Shown one piece after another: positions 11,555-23,657 of a DNA stretch of 64,000 bases. Each line of letters begins with the position of its first letter. The stretch's first letter is position 1. Position numbers and translations under genes: made by a program. Origin of the DNA: Prunus persica (lineage: Eukaryota; Streptophyta; Magnoliopsida; Rosales; Rosaceae). The notes below the pieces were generated by a model. The model did no database searches. It saw only the letters and a list, made by a program, of their open reading frames with translations, and was not told the origin of the DNA. The stretch covers positions 24,403,297 through 24,467,296 of the forward strand of contig NC_034014.1 in NCBI RefSeq assembly GCF_000346465.2, given 5' to 3'.

Positions 11555-12785
11555 ATTTCTAGCTTCTTCTTGTAGATTGAGATGGTGACATTTTTTACCA
11601 AAATCTACAAGATTCACTTTAATTTCCCAAACCCAGATGTAAGACACTTGTAAATAAATGATCTCCACAATCTCAATCTCTGCACCATATAAATTAAAAT
11701 TTGGAAGCTCCACCAAGTCATATCCTCTGTGTTCATTTTTTTATTTTTGTGTTCTTTTTTGACAAAGTCGTATCCAGAAGCTCTGATGAGGTCCACTTGA
11801 ATTACTCTAGACTAAGGTATGTTTCTTGGAACCCAAGCTATCCATGACATTTGATGTTGTCAACTGCAAAACAGAGATTTATAGCTCATTAGTTGCCGTT
11901 GATTGCAAAATACCGAGACACACAACACAAGGGCATAAATGGAAGAAAACATTCTCCTCTTGTTGTGCTATATAATTACAAAATGCTGAATTCAACCTTC
12001 AGATGAAGTCACACACACACACTGATATATAATATACTTTGAAAATCATTGCGAGCTTATAGATTGAGATTAGGTAACAAACCTGGCCCTATGTTTTCTT
12101 AGCTCACAACACTAATTAATTAATTTACAAACATTTGAGCGTTGTGGTTGGATTGGCATATCATGTACAGAAAACTAGGATCACAAAAGTCATATAATCT
12201 AGTCTCTTTTGTTGTCATACACGTCAATGCATGTTGTTCAACCTTATTTAACAGCGTTTAAAAACCCATTTGACAACACTCCAAGGACGCGGTAGAAGCT
12301 CTTTGACAAACAAAACATGTCATCTTTAGTTAATTTGCAGTTGAATAATCCAAGACAAAGAAGCTCAGGCATAAACAGAATAAAAACATCCTTACATAAT
12401 GTCACACACATGGATACATATAATATCCTTATCAGAATAATTTCTTGCAAATTGATGAGACTAACTATTAGATCAGATATCCAACTTAGCCATATATCTT
12501 GCATATTGATAATAAGTTTGTGTCCACTGGGTAAAAAAATTCTCCGAAAGTAAATTTGTGTTCATGGTTGTAAAATGATAATAAGGTCATGAAATTTGGT
12601 CCCTTAATTATGTTTTTGTATACATCTTAAGTTTTAGCATTAACAATAATCTGGTATATATATAAAATGCTGAATTCAACCATAGATTGATACATATAAC
12701 ATCCTAGGTTTCAGATTGAGATTTGGAAACAAACTTCGCCCTATCTTGCATATAGAAAGCTTCTTCTTCTAGATTGATATATATG
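11555..12785. other. Cluster flank DNA with an orphan receptor 3' flank
   Basis: 12,355-12,510 matches the 3' flank shared by the receptor genes (compare 15,185-15,320 and 28,680-28,745) but no kinase tail sits beside it, so a further receptor copy may once have been here. 11,560-11,850 shows weak similarity to 6,080-6,265. Otherwise no gene is seen. Confidence 0.45.
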
Positions 12786-13531
12786 GTACTACTGCCGTTA
12801 ATGTTTTGAGGTTTTTTACTTATTCCTTTCCATTAAGCAAGCGGCCCTTGATTTTTACCGATTAGCCAGAGCAATAAGCCTGACGTCGCTTCTTTATTCT
12901 TCCATTTTATTTCAAGGAATTCGTTAACCAAACACTCCTCCCATCTTGTTTGACGGATAGGGCTGCTATCCTCATAACTTGTAATTATCCTTGCTCGTAT
13001 GTCATTGTTGTATTTCTCATCATCAACATCTGCATCATCTCTTTCAATCAGCTCTGTGGCATGGTCGGGCATTGCCATGGCTGTGAATTGGTGAATGCTA
13101 AAACCTTCTGTAAATAGCTCATCTGTAGGTCTTTTTCCTGTCAACATTTCTAGCAATAGTATTCCAAAGCTATAAATATCTCACAGAATGGAAACTTGGC
13201 CTCCCATGCCATACTCTCTCAGTCATTACATACATAAGAATGTCACAATAAAATCATCTTTAGAACTTAGATCTCATTTTTGAGTTTCTAGGAAAAAAAA
13301 GGCGATTAACTTATTAGGAAGAGAATGGTAGAAATTCATACCTGGAGGAATGTAGCCGATGGAACCCTTTAGCCAGCAAAAATGGTTTGACTTTGTGAGG
13401 AACTATTATCTGATGCTTCCAAGAGGAACATTGCTAAACCAAAGTCACCAAGAACATTGCTTGGCTTTAGATCGCAATGAACAATGGTCGTTTCACAGCG
13501 GCAATTGTAACTTTGAGATTGATCATCATCT

Positions 13532-13697
13532 CCAAACCACTACACTAGTAGGTCATTTGCTAACAGGACTTCATCTTTGTCATGGTGATTGTTACCCAAG
13601 TAGACTAGCAGCTGCAAGTTTAGGTTTACTCTGTTATATACTGGTTTGGAAAGTGCAAATCAAAAAAATGCATGCACAGACGCACATGCCAATTTGA
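13532..13697. repeat. 165-bp segment repeated three times in the cluster (copy 1)
   Basis: Near-identical to 25,905-26,062 and 37,250-37,412, sharing 'ggtcatttcctaacaagccttcatctttg', here slightly changed, and 'atgcatgcacagacgcacatgccaatttgat'. In copies 2 and 3 the segment lies between a SINE-like element and further shared sequence; here it is fused straight to a kinase fragment, so this copy is a derived junction. Confidence 0.75.
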
Positions 13698-13699
13698 TA

Positions 13700-13992
13700 A
13701 ATTGTACAGCCGTGCGGCTATAACCGAATTTTTTATAATAAAAGTAGTATGCCCGACCGGCTATACTATTTTTACACGTGGCGAAATAGGCGCTAGCGCC
13801 AACTGCGTCCTTTTTTATATTATATAAATTGTACCGCCACGCGACTATATATACTCGGTTTTAAACAAAAAAAACAATATAGCCTTTCGACTATACTATT
13901 TGTGACACGTGGCAAAGCAACATTGTAATGACGTGAATGCCTCCCCTTCTCCTCCGTTATATTTTCCCAGCAGCACAGTAGAAGGTGCAAAC
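13700..13992. mobile_element. Palindrome-array repeat, short copy
   Basis: Contains four imperfect 20-bp palindromes of the form GTATAGCCG-N2-CGGCTATAC (about 13,706; 13,749; 13,828; 13,879), poly-A/T spacers, two ACACGTGGC G-box-type motifs (about 13,774 and 13,906) and a terminal block ending 'cagcagcacagtagaaggtgc'. The same terminal block ends the long copy at 27,012. No coding capacity. Probably a non-autonomous element, but no terminal inverted repeat or target duplication was found, so its class is open. Confidence 0.55.
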
Positions 13993-14135
13993 TGCCCTCA
14001 ACTGAACGTTCCCTTTTTGGCCCTCCCCTTGGGATCCTAAGTCACGTCTCTCTTTATAAAGAATGCCTGATTGCGATACTTAGAATTGGACCCATGAAGG
14101 AATGGAAACAAAATCCGCCTACCATGAATAATGCT

Positions 14136-15333
14136 AGTAATGTGAGGAGCCAAATTAGAGTCAAGCTTTCACCGTGTCTATCAAGTTGTGCTCATGAGTC
14201 ATGACTAACTTGCTGACTTTTTATAGTCACTAAACAGAGATGGCTGGCCCCGCAAGAGATAATATGAATTGGAGAAATTGTTGGTTGTGATTTGATTGAA
14301 TTCAATAATACTACAATGAATGCATAGGCCCATCGATGCACCAATTTTCCAAGAGGAGTGGCTTATAAGAGCACTTCCACTCATTTTTCATGGTAAATGA
14401 CTGTTCATATACATAGTATCTTTCCTAATAAGGTAATTCTTTCCAAAAGTGTTTGAACATTCAAGTCAATGTAGTCCTTAATTTTTTTATCCCATACATC
14501 AATTTGGTTCTTTCATTGTATTCTTTCAAATCTTTGTAAAATTGGTCACATGACACAACTTATTGACCCATGACACAAAGTAAAGAGGACGGTATTGCTC
14601 TCTATAACACAAAGTAAAGTAAGAAATCAAATTAGAGAAAGATTGTAGGGGATAGTGGACACATAACCTCATAGCCTGCTTACTCTGTGTTTTACTTCTC
14701 TTTTATTATTATTATTATTAATTATAATTATAATTTTTTTTTAAAGTCAGAAAACCTGTTTTTATTTTTTTATTTTTTAAAGACACAATGGTCTGCTATT
14801 CTCTGTGTTAAGGACTGTTTGTTGGTGCGGTTCCAACTTGTGAGTGTGAGAGGGGCTCCTAAGGTTGTTGAATTTTGAACAAGACATCTCAGCAAACACT
14901 CCACTAACTGAACAAATTATACAATTGATGGAGACGCGCACCAGAGAAAAAATGTCCTTCCAAGTTTTCTGTTTCCACGCTAAAGTCATCAGCTACAAGG
15001 ATTCTGGTCTTGGGAAAATTATTGAATTATTTGATGTGACCGTAACCGTGCAACGTAAGGTTACAGACATATTCATTAATCATATCATCAGCGTATGTAA
15101 AAAAGCTCTAGCTATGAGAACCAGCTGCTAATTGAAGATCAATAAAGCAAAATAAGCAGCAAAGCATAGATACATACAAAACGAAGAAGCCCATGCATAA
15201 ACAGAATAAAACATCATTACATAATGTCACAGACATGGATACATATAATATCCTTATTCAAATAGTTTCTTCCGAATAGATACGGCTACAGATTTGAGAT
15301 CAGATAACAAACTTAGCCCTGTCTTGAATATTG
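14136..15333. other. Cluster flank, start of duplicated block 1
   Basis: No gene. 14,140-14,200 matches receptor promoters ('ccaaattagagtcaagctttcaccgtgtct', cut). From about 14,780 the sequence is a close copy of 28,270-28,745 (3' flank of the paired gene), which marks the left end of the large duplication. 14,360-14,400 resembles a Tourist-type MITE end. Confidence 0.5.
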
Positions 15334-18300
15334 CTAGCTTCTTATTCTCCTTCTTCTTCTCAAATAGAGATATGAGTCTCTAGCTGCCTTCATTTTGTTC
15401 ATAACAACATCCATTTGTATCCGCTCAGATGGTAATATTGCAGAGCATGAGAGTCCTATCTCCATTACCGAAACCAAACACTCTTCCAATCTTGTTGCAC
15501 GAATAGGGCTGCCATCCTGATAACTTGTAATTGGCCTTGCTTTTATGTCATTGTTGTATCTTTCATCATCAACATCTGCATCATCTCTCTCAGTGAGCAA
15601 TGAAGGGTCAATAATGTCCATGGCATGGTCAGGCATTGCCATGGCTGTGAATTGGTGAATGCTTAGACCTTCTGTGAACATGTCATCTGTAGGGCTTTTT
15701 CCTGTGAACATTTCTAGCAATAGTATTCCAAAGCTATAAATATCTCCCAAGATGGAAACTTGGCCGCCCATGCCATACTCTGTCATTCATTACATGCATT
15801 AGAATGTCACAGTCAAATAATCTTTAGATCTTAGATCTCATTTTCGAGTTTTATAGGAAGAAAAAAAAAAGGCGATTAACTTATTTGGAAGAGAATGATA
15901 GAAACTCATACCCGGAGGAATGTAACCGATGGAACCCCTTAGCCCAGCAGAAATGGTTTGACTTTGGGAGGAACTATCTGATGCTTCGAAGAGGAACTTT
16001 GCTAAACCAAAGTCACCAACATGGGCAACCATATCATCACCAAGAAGAACATTGCTTGGCTTTAGATCACAATGAACAATGGTTGTTTCACAATGGCGGT
16101 GGAGATAATCTAATGCAGAAGCAACATCAATTGCAATATTGAGCCTTTGGATAAGGCTCAATCTCTTACTTTGAGATTCATCATCATCTCTCGGATGCAA
16201 CCATGAGTCTAGACTTCCATTGGCCATGAACTCGAAAATTAGACTCATGAAGTCATTACCCTGATTATCAACGCTCGAGCATGCACTTATGATCTTGAGA
16301 AGATTACGGTGTCGTATGCTTCTTAAAACTTTGCATTCATCAATGAAACTCTTGGAAGCTCCTTGTTGTTGAAGGTTTAGTACCTTAACAGCAACTGCCC
16401 TCCCATCAGCAGGAAGTACTCCTTTGTAAACAGAACCAAAACTTCCCGAACCAATCAGATTGTCCACAGAGAACCCGCCAGTTGATTGAACAAGTTCTGA
16501 GTAAGAGATTGATTTCCAACCCTTATAAGAATGTGAAGCTGCAGGTCCACCTCTTGACTTTTTCACCTTTGAACGAGCAATGAGGAAGCATGACAAAGCG
16601 ATTATGAATGCAAGTGCACAAGCTACAGGAATGATTACCTTCGGGGCAAGTAGTCGTTGAGATGAATGGGACTTTTTGATGGAGCAGGCATGTAGACGTA
16701 ATTTTGGGAGGCCACCACAAAGCCTATTGTTTCCAATAACTGAGAGACCACTTGCATTTGAAAAGATCCCTTCTTTAGGCAATTCACCCTCAAAATCATT
16801 ATAAGAAAGATTGAGACGGTTAAGATGCGTTAACATGCCTAAAATTTCAGGAATCTGCCCTGATAAGTTGTTGCGTGAAATATCTATTTCTTCCAGACTT
16901 CTTAAACTTTTAAGAGATTGAGGAATTGTTCCTTCAAATTCATTACCTTCCAAATACAGGCGCATCAACATAATACAACTGCCAAGAGTTGTTGGAATTT
17001 CACCTGATAACTTATTTCCTGATACATCCAGCTCCACAAGATTTACCAAATCACCCACTTCATATGGTAACGAACCAGTTAAATAATTTTGAGAAATTTC
17101 CAAAGAAATTGAAAGGGATGAAACTTCGAAAAGCTCTCTAGGTATGGTGCCTGTTATATTGTTATAAGAAAGTTTGAGTTCGAGTAGACTTCGGCAATTC
17201 CCAAGACTTGGAGGTATACTTCCCTCAAACCTGTTGTTGAACATGTACAGTTGTGTCACTGAAGTCAAATTACCCAGAGAGGACGCTATTGGTCCAGAAA
17301 ATTGGTTATCATTCAAATACAGTCCCGCTAACTTTTGAAGCTTCCCAATTCCATCTGGGACTGTACCAGTTAGATGGTTAAGCTCCATTGCTAACAAGGT
17401 TAAGTTTACAAGATTTCCAATGTCGTCAGGAATGCTTCCGTGGATTAAATTGCCCCCCAAATAAAGAGATCTTAGTTGGGTGGAAAGGTTGGCTATGGAT
17501 CGTGGAAATTCTCCTCCAAATTGATTACTAGAAAGATCCAATGCCTTTAGGCTAGTACAATTAGCCAAGAAGCTGAGGAAATTCAAATCGTCAGTTTTCT
17601 TGTTTCCCAAACTATTGTCAGCAAAGCTTAGGCTAACTAAGCTTCGCAAGGTTCCAAGATTTTCAGCAGGGACTGTCCCCGTGAAACCATTAGAAGGAAA
17701 ATCAAGGATCTGAATTCTAGAAGAATTGAACAACGATGCGGGAACAGTTCCCGTGAATTTGTTGCTACCACACATAAAACTTTCGAGATTAGGAAGATTA
17801 ATGCCGAGATTTCGTGGTACCTCTCCATGGAGCTGGTTGGCAGAAACACTAAAATTCTTTATGGAAGAAATATTATAGATTGAAGAAGGAATAATACCAT
17901 ACAGATTATTCGCTGCTAGCGAGAACACCTCCAAGCTTGTCAGACGACCGAGCTCACTGGGTATGTTCCCATGAAAATTGTTGCGAGTCAGACGAAGGCC
18001 TTTTAGAGATGAAAAATTTCCAATCCAACTTGGGATAGTTCCAGTCAGTTTGTTGCTATAAAGTTCTAGGTGATTTAAACTCATCAATGATCTGAGGTCG
18101 TCGGGAATCGACCCAGTAATCGCATTGAATCGAAGATCCAGCACCCTTAGTTGGGTACAGTGCGATATGTTAGTTGGAATTTTCCCGCCCAAGGAATTTT
18201 CAGACAGGTTAAGAGCTTGCAGGCTTCGTAGACGACCCATTTCTTGAGGAATTTCACCATGGAACCTGTTGTTTCTGAGGCTGAGTCCAGTAAGATGAGT

Positions 18301-18633
18301 AAGATTTCCAATGGAAGGTGGTAGAGAGCCTGCCAATTTATAAGAACTCAAGTCCAAAATCAAGACTCTTTTGGTGGAAGGGTTGCACGTAACGCCAACC
18401 CAACTGCAGAAATGAATTGAATCATTCCATGAGCTCATGACGTGGAGAGGATCTTGAGTGATTCTTTTCTTCAAGTCCAGCAGCGCCACGCAATCAGTTT
18501 CATTTCCAGAAGCATTAGCACTGGCACTGGGTAGAGTTGCAGATTCCAAAGGTGTGCTCATACATAAAATGATGAACCCATGAAGGAATGTAAACAAAAT
18601 CATCCTACTATGAGTAGTGCGTGAGTGCTCCAT
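15334..18633 (-). CDS. LRR receptor-like kinase 2 (XA21/EFR type), intact
   Basis: Exons 15912-18633 and 15334-15779, phase-1 intron of 132 bp, 1055 aa with no break. The MEHSRTTH start at 18,633 is chosen because paralogues align there and a signal peptide follows; an in-frame ATG 40 codons upstream gives a non-conserved extension. Signal peptide (about 1-30), LRRNT with [15 protein letters not shown], a SWVGVTC motif, about 21 LRRs with the xxLxxLxxLxLxxNxLxGxIP plant consensus, membrane span (about 664-686), kinase with [15 protein letters not shown] (about Lys750), HCDLKPSN (Asp856, non-RD) and GDFGLAKF. Ends in basic residues RRRRRIRS. Subfamily XII members such as FLS2, EFR and XA21 bind microbial peptides at the plasma membrane and need SERK co-receptors; the ligand here is unknown. 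Paired copy is the pseudogene at 28,761-31,998. Confidence 0.9.
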
Positions 18634-18799
18634 CCCTTTTTGTAAAAACAGAGCAAATAAGAAACCAAGTGTTTTTTTTTTTTTTGTGTGGATCGAAAGT
18701 GTTTTGTTTACACAAATGCATGCATAAGAAAGAAGAAACCCTACTATACTCATATATAGAAAAGAATGTTGAAGACCAAATTAGAGTCAGGCTCCCACC

Positions 18800-19012
18800 G
18801 TGTCTAGAAAGCAACAGATACTGTGACTCGCTTGACTAAGCAATTTTCTTTTGAGTAATTTCTTTTAGTAAACGTGTCTAGTAGGAAATTTAGAGTCAAG
18901 TTTTCACATTAATGGTCTGCTCACGTGACTAAAGATATTTATTTTCTCCAGAGTGTCTAGAAAGCAACAGATACTGTGACTCGCTTCACTAAGCAATTTT
19001 CTTTTGAGTAAT
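18800..19012. repeat. Duplicated 60-bp promoter segment of RLK 2
   Basis: 'gtgtctagaaagcaacagat' and the following 40 bases occur at 18,800-18,860 and again at 18,953-19,012. Block 2 has a single copy near 32,247-32,305, so the extra copy arose or was lost after the block duplication. Confidence 0.75.
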
Positions 19013-19232
19013 CTGTTAGACATTTACCAATTTCTTTTGAGTAATCTGCTCTTGGTGGGCTTGCACAATATTCCAGTTGTGCTCAATGCTCATGACGATT
19101 TTCCAGGGTTATTCTAGTCATTCAACAAGGTGGAGAGGAGACTCCAACAATAACCGCTAAACATAGATGTTTCTGTTTGTCCTGAAACAGACAAAAAAGG
19201 ACATAAATGGAATAAAACATTCTTCCCTTCTT

Positions 19233-21913
19233 GTGCAGATAATCTGATGCAGACGCAACATCAATGGCAATATTGAAGATAAGGGTCATTCTGCTGCTTT
19301 CAGATTGCCCATCATCTCTTGGATGCAGCCACGTGTCTAGACTTCCATTTTTCATGAACTCAATAACTAGACTTTTGAAGTCGTTACCCTGATAATCAAT
19401 GGTTGAGCAAGCAGTTATGATATTGAGAAGATTACGATGTCTTATACTTTTTAAAGCTTTGCATTCATCAATCAAACTCTCGGAAGCTCCTTCTTGTTGA
19501 AGGTTTAATACCTTAACAGCAACTACCGTTCCATCACTAGGGAGAACTCCTTTGTAAACAGAACCAAAACTGCCCGAACCAATCAGATTGCCCACAGAGA
19601 ACCCGTCAGTTGATTCAACCAGTTCTGAGTAAGTGACACCTAATCTCCAATCCTTATAAGAACGAGCAACAATGAAGCATATGACAGAGCAACTATGAAC
19701 GCAAGTGCACATGCTATAGGGATACCTACTTTTGGGACAAGTACTCCTCGAGATGAATGGGGCTTTTTGTTGGAGCATGCATGCAGAAGTAATTCTGGTA
19801 TGCCACCGCAGAGCTTGTCATTTCTAAGAACTGAGAAACTACTTGCATTTGAAAAGATCCCATCTTTAGGAATTTCACCCACAAAATCATTATGAGAAAG
19901 ATTGAGATTCTTAAGAAAACTAAGCTTGCCTAGAAATTCAGGAATCTGCCCAGATAAATTATTGCGTGAAAGATCTATTTCTTCCAAGCTTGATAAATTT
20001 TGAAGAGATTGAGGAATTGTTCCTTGAAATTCATTACCTTCCAAATGCAGACGCTCCAACATTATACAACTGCCAAGGGTTGTAGGGATTTCACCAAATA
20101 ACTTGTTTCCGGATACATCTAGCTCTGCCAGATGTATTAAATCACTCACTTCAGATGGTAGTGGACCAGTCAATGAATTGTTAGAAATGGTTAAAGAAAT
20201 TGAAAGGGATGAAAGCCCAATAAGCTCTTTAGGTATGGTACCAGTTAGGTTGTTACTAGAAAGATTGAGTATCAGTAGATTTTGGCAATTTCCAAGACTT
20301 GGAGGTATACTTCCTCCAAACCTATTATCCTACATCAAGAGCTGTGTCAATGAAGTCAAGTTACCTAGGGAGGACGGGATTGGCCCAGAAAAGTTGTTAA
20401 CATTCAAAACCAGTCTCCCTAATTTCTGAAGCTTCCCAATTCCATCAGGGACACTCCCACCCAAATAGTTATGTTCCACTTCCAGAGTGTTCAAGCTTAA
20501 GAGATTTCCAATGTCGGTAGGGATGCTTCCATGTATCAGATTGCCCCCTATTGTAAGATGTTTGAGTTGGGTTGAAAGGTTGGCTATAGATCCTGGCAGC
20601 TCACCGCCAAATTGATTTCTGGAAAGACCCAACACCTCCAGACTAGTACAATTAGCCAAGAAGCTGAGGAAATTCAGGTCACCAGTTTTCCCATTTCCCA
20701 ATCTATTACGACGAAAGTTTAGCCTAATTAAGCTTCGCAAGCTTCCAAGACTTTCAGCAGGAATAGTTCCAGTGAGACCATTTTGACCAAAATCAATACT
20801 CCGAAGTCTAGAAGAATTTGACAACGAGGCAGGAATATTTCCTGTGAATCTGTTGCGACCACCGAGAAATAGTTCAAGATTGGGAAGAGTAATTCCAACA
20901 CTTGGTGGTAGCTCTCCCTGCAGCTGGTTTCCAACAACACTGAAAACGTATATGGAAGATATGTTATAGATTGAAGCAGGAACCTTACCAGACAAGTGAT
21001 TCCCTGCAAGTACGAATCCCCCCTAGGCTGTTAGGCGACCGAGCTCATTGGGTATGCTTCCTTGAAAATTGTTGTGAGAAAGACGAAGACTATTCAAAGA
21101 TGAAAAGTTTCCTATCCAACCTGGGATGGTTCCAATGAGATTGTTAAGAGAAAGCCATAGATGATTTAAATTCAACAATGAACTGAGTTGGTCCGGAATG
21201 ATGACAAAAGTTAAATTTGCAGAGAAAGATAAGGAGGAAGAAAGCTAGAGAGAGAACACAGGATTTTCTAAGAGATCTTTTCTGTTTTTATTTTCTTGAT
21301 GAACAATTACCGTACACACAAGAGCTTTATACAATTGCTTAACAACTCCTAACTGACCACAAGATATACATGTGATCTACAGCTACAGCTAATATGCTGA
21401 CTAGACATGTACAGTCATCACGGAATACCCCCAATAATCTCGTTGGAAAAAAGATCCAGCACACTTAGTTGTGTACAGTGAGATATTTTAGTTGGAAAAT
21501 TCCCGCCAAAAGAATTGTAAGACATATTGAGATATTGCAGGCTCCATAGACGACCCATTTCTTGAGGAATTTGGCCATGAAAGTTGTTGATTCCCAGGTT
21601 GATCCAGGTCAAATGAGTAAGATTTCCTATAGAAGGTGGTATGGAGCCTGCCAAGTTCTGAGCTTCCAGGTTCAAACTCAAGACTCTTTTTGTGGAATGG
21701 TTACACGTAACGCCAATCCAGCTGCAGAAGTTGATGGAATCATTCCAGGAGCTCATGACATGGAGAGGATCACTAGTGATTCCTTTCGTTTCCGAAACTA
21801 GTGCCGGGCTGTGTTGCAGATTCCAGAGCTGTGCTCATGCACAAAATTAGAATGAACCCATGATAGAATTTAAACAAAATCAGCCTACCATGAGAACTAC
21901 GTGAATGCTCCAT
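19233..21913 (-). pseudogene. LRR receptor kinase 3, pseudogene (partner of RLK 5)
   Basis: Closest relative is the intact gene at 32,860-36,210. Damage, reading 5' to 3': a 32-bp deletion near 21,785 that removes the LALLDFK region and brings in a stop; a 222-bp solo LTR at 21,199-21,420; TTG to TAG in an LRR near 21,025; GAG to TAG near 20,330; a 2-bp insertion plus a deletion of about 38 bp just after the membrane span (near 19,670); and a cut at 19,233 inside 'DYLHYRCE', after which sequence belongs to the 3' flank of the gene (compare 32,540-32,730). All later kinase motifs, including HCD and DFG, and exon 2 are gone. Reading frames on either side keep good LRR and N-lobe sequence, so inactivation is recent. 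Confidence 0.92.
21199..21420 (-). mobile_element. Solo LTR, 222 bp, inside receptor pseudogene
   Basis: Begins TGATGAC and ends GTCATCA, a perfect 7-bp terminal inverted repeat, flanked on both sides by CGGAA (21,194-21,198 and 21,421-21,425). The intact paralogue at about 35,690 reads through this point with a single CGGAA. Contains 'gagagaacacaggattttc', typical of Copia-type LTRs. No internal domain or second LTR, so a solo LTR left by recombination (orientation tentative). Confidence 0.9.
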
Positions 21914-22367
21914 CTGTTTCTTAACAGAGAGCAGCTCAAAAACCAAGTATCATTCATTTACCCCGAATGAATTTAAAAGAAATCTTATCACATTGAAAAT
22001 ATCTTGATTGCATGGCCACCAAGATATTAAGACAGTAACACTGCAACTGTGGGACCAAAAGAGTCAGCTCCCGCCTTGTCTGGCAAGGACTTTTGAGGTT
22101 CAAATTAATTCGCAGCTCCCGCTGGGACCAGACGCATTTCAAACAGTAATGAAGTCGACATTGGAAGACAAACCGACCAGAAAATAAAGTCAACATTTAA
22201 ACACAAGACGCGTTTATAGTGATTTAGAACAATAGTGTAACTTACTTATTTAATTTCATTGAGGAAATTTGATTTTTAACTAGTTGGGAAGCAATTCATA
22301 CTTATACTTACATACCTCTGGGTGCCTTTGCCTTATCTAGATATATGCTTCTTTGTCTGGGTTACTA
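21914..22367. other. Upstream flank of RLK 3, duplicated in block 2
   Basis: Close copy of 36,211-36,838; about 150 bp present at 36,525-36,690 is missing here. No gene. Confidence 0.7.
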
Positions 22368-22782
22368 TGTCACGTGCTCTCTCATGAGTTAGTGGAGATG
22401 GTTACATGGTTATTAGTTGTTGCATAATTGTAGGAGTTTGCATGTCTTTAGTTGTTGAGTAGTTATAGGAGTTATGTTATCCACTTTTATAGTGGGCATC
22501 ATGGGAAAAGTTTCCCCCTTTCTAAGCTTTTGGCTAGAGTCCTTGTTTGTATAAATTTCAGTGGCTTTTCATTAATGAGATATCAGATATTATCCTTTAT
22601 TGTTAGTTTGTCTAACTTGGAGGTTTTGGCTTCCCTCGAAGCAACCCTTATCGTCTAATTGTTATCCCAACTGAGCCTTCTAAATATTGCTGCAGCCATA
22701 GGTGGCCGTAAGAAGAAAACTACATACCAAGTCCCTATACCTAATCGCCCAATCACACGAGCATTGTCCCAAGCACATAACA
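22368..22782. mobile_element. Solo LTR-like insertion, 415 bp
   Basis: Starts TGTCACG, ends CATAACA, and is flanked by TACTA on both sides (22,363-22,367 and 22,783-22,787). Block 2 has the uninterrupted site with one TACTA at about 36,835-36,839, so boundaries are certain to within a base or two. TG..CA ends and a 5-bp duplication fit an LTR; no internal genes are seen. Confidence 0.85.
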
Positions 22783-22937
22783 TACTAGCTCTTGTCTTTT
22801 CTCTCTTCTGCGTCGTGCTCTGTATTTGGTTTTCGCTTTCTATTTCCGCTGGCCTGTGTTTGTTTGTGGTGGTCATTGGTTTGCTTGCTGACATCGCTAT
22901 GTATTTCATGATTTTGTGTTTTCTTTTAATGAACTAA

Positions 22938-23657
22938 GGCAATCTCTAGTCATGGCCTGCAGGTCAAATATAGCCTTAAAATAATACAAAACTCATCTTC
23001 AGTCATGGACTAAAAAAAATTTAGACCATATTTGGAGGGCCACATTTGGCCATTTAGCCTTTTAACTAGGCTGAATGTAGCCCAACTTTGCCCTAGGCTA
23101 AATTTTTTTGTAGGGCCAATGCAGGTGCTTTCCAAGATAAGAAAGTATCACGCGTGGGCAAGAGCACGAAACATCTCGTGCAATCGCAGATCCAACAACC
23201 AATATTAAAGGCGCGTTAACGTCATTGATGACGTCAGCTAGCCGTTAAGTTTTTATTTTTATTTTTAATAACCTTTTAAATACATTTTGTTTTTAAAAAT
23301 ATATATATAATTGGTTTCTGATCGTTGGAGGTTAGAATCATTTATTGAAAAGTTATTTTTTATTTATTTATTTAAAACCTTTTTAAATGTTTTAATTCAT
23401 TTTGTTTAAAAATATATATATAAATTAAAAAATATTATCTCTAAGTCGTAATTAAATTAAATTAAATAATACATAGTTGTAAAACATATGAGTGTTGTAC
23501 CATAGTTTTTCTCAAAATAATAAAATATGAAGAGCCTTAAAATATAGTCATGCATGGCTTGAGATAGAAAAATTTAGCCCTGCACTATTCTTTAAAAAAT
23601 TAATATTTTGCAAGACTTAGCCTTGTACTACATTTAGCACTATGACTGAAGATGACC
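22938..23657. mobile_element. PIF/Harbinger-like non-autonomous element, 720 bp
   Basis: Ends are imperfect inverted repeats (GGCAATCTCTAGTCATGG left; the complement of the right end reads GGTCATCTTCAGTCATAG). Flanked by TAA on both sides (22,935-22,937 and 23,658-23,660). Block 2 has no insertion and reads GAA at the matching place near 36,986. AT-rich interior with no coding capacity. A 3-bp TAA duplication is the PIF/Harbinger (Tourist) hallmark. Confidence 0.8.

Larger units (their letters stand above)
12786..14135 (-). pseudogene. LRR receptor kinase pseudogene, middle replaced by repeat DNA
   Basis: Three collinear pieces remain. 14,083-14,135 matches the signal-peptide region (coding for the [18 protein letters not shown] stretch in other copies). 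13,342-13,535 is kinase subdomains VIb-VIII with [10 protein letters not shown] and a shortened DFG region. 12,930-13,207 is kinase exon 2, where the GGA of ILGDIYSFG has become TGA. The LRR region, membrane span and N-lobe are absent: 13,535 joins directly to the repeat shared with 25.9 and 37.25 kb, followed by the palindrome element 13,700-13,992. The C-terminal tail at 12,790-12,925 is also foreign. Clearly non-functional. Confidence 0.75.

Noticed and set aside
22659..22937. Cyclin-B-like fragment hinted by RPITRALSQAHN
   Set aside because: The match is a few residues only, crosses the end of the 415-bp LTR-like element and shows no cyclin box.
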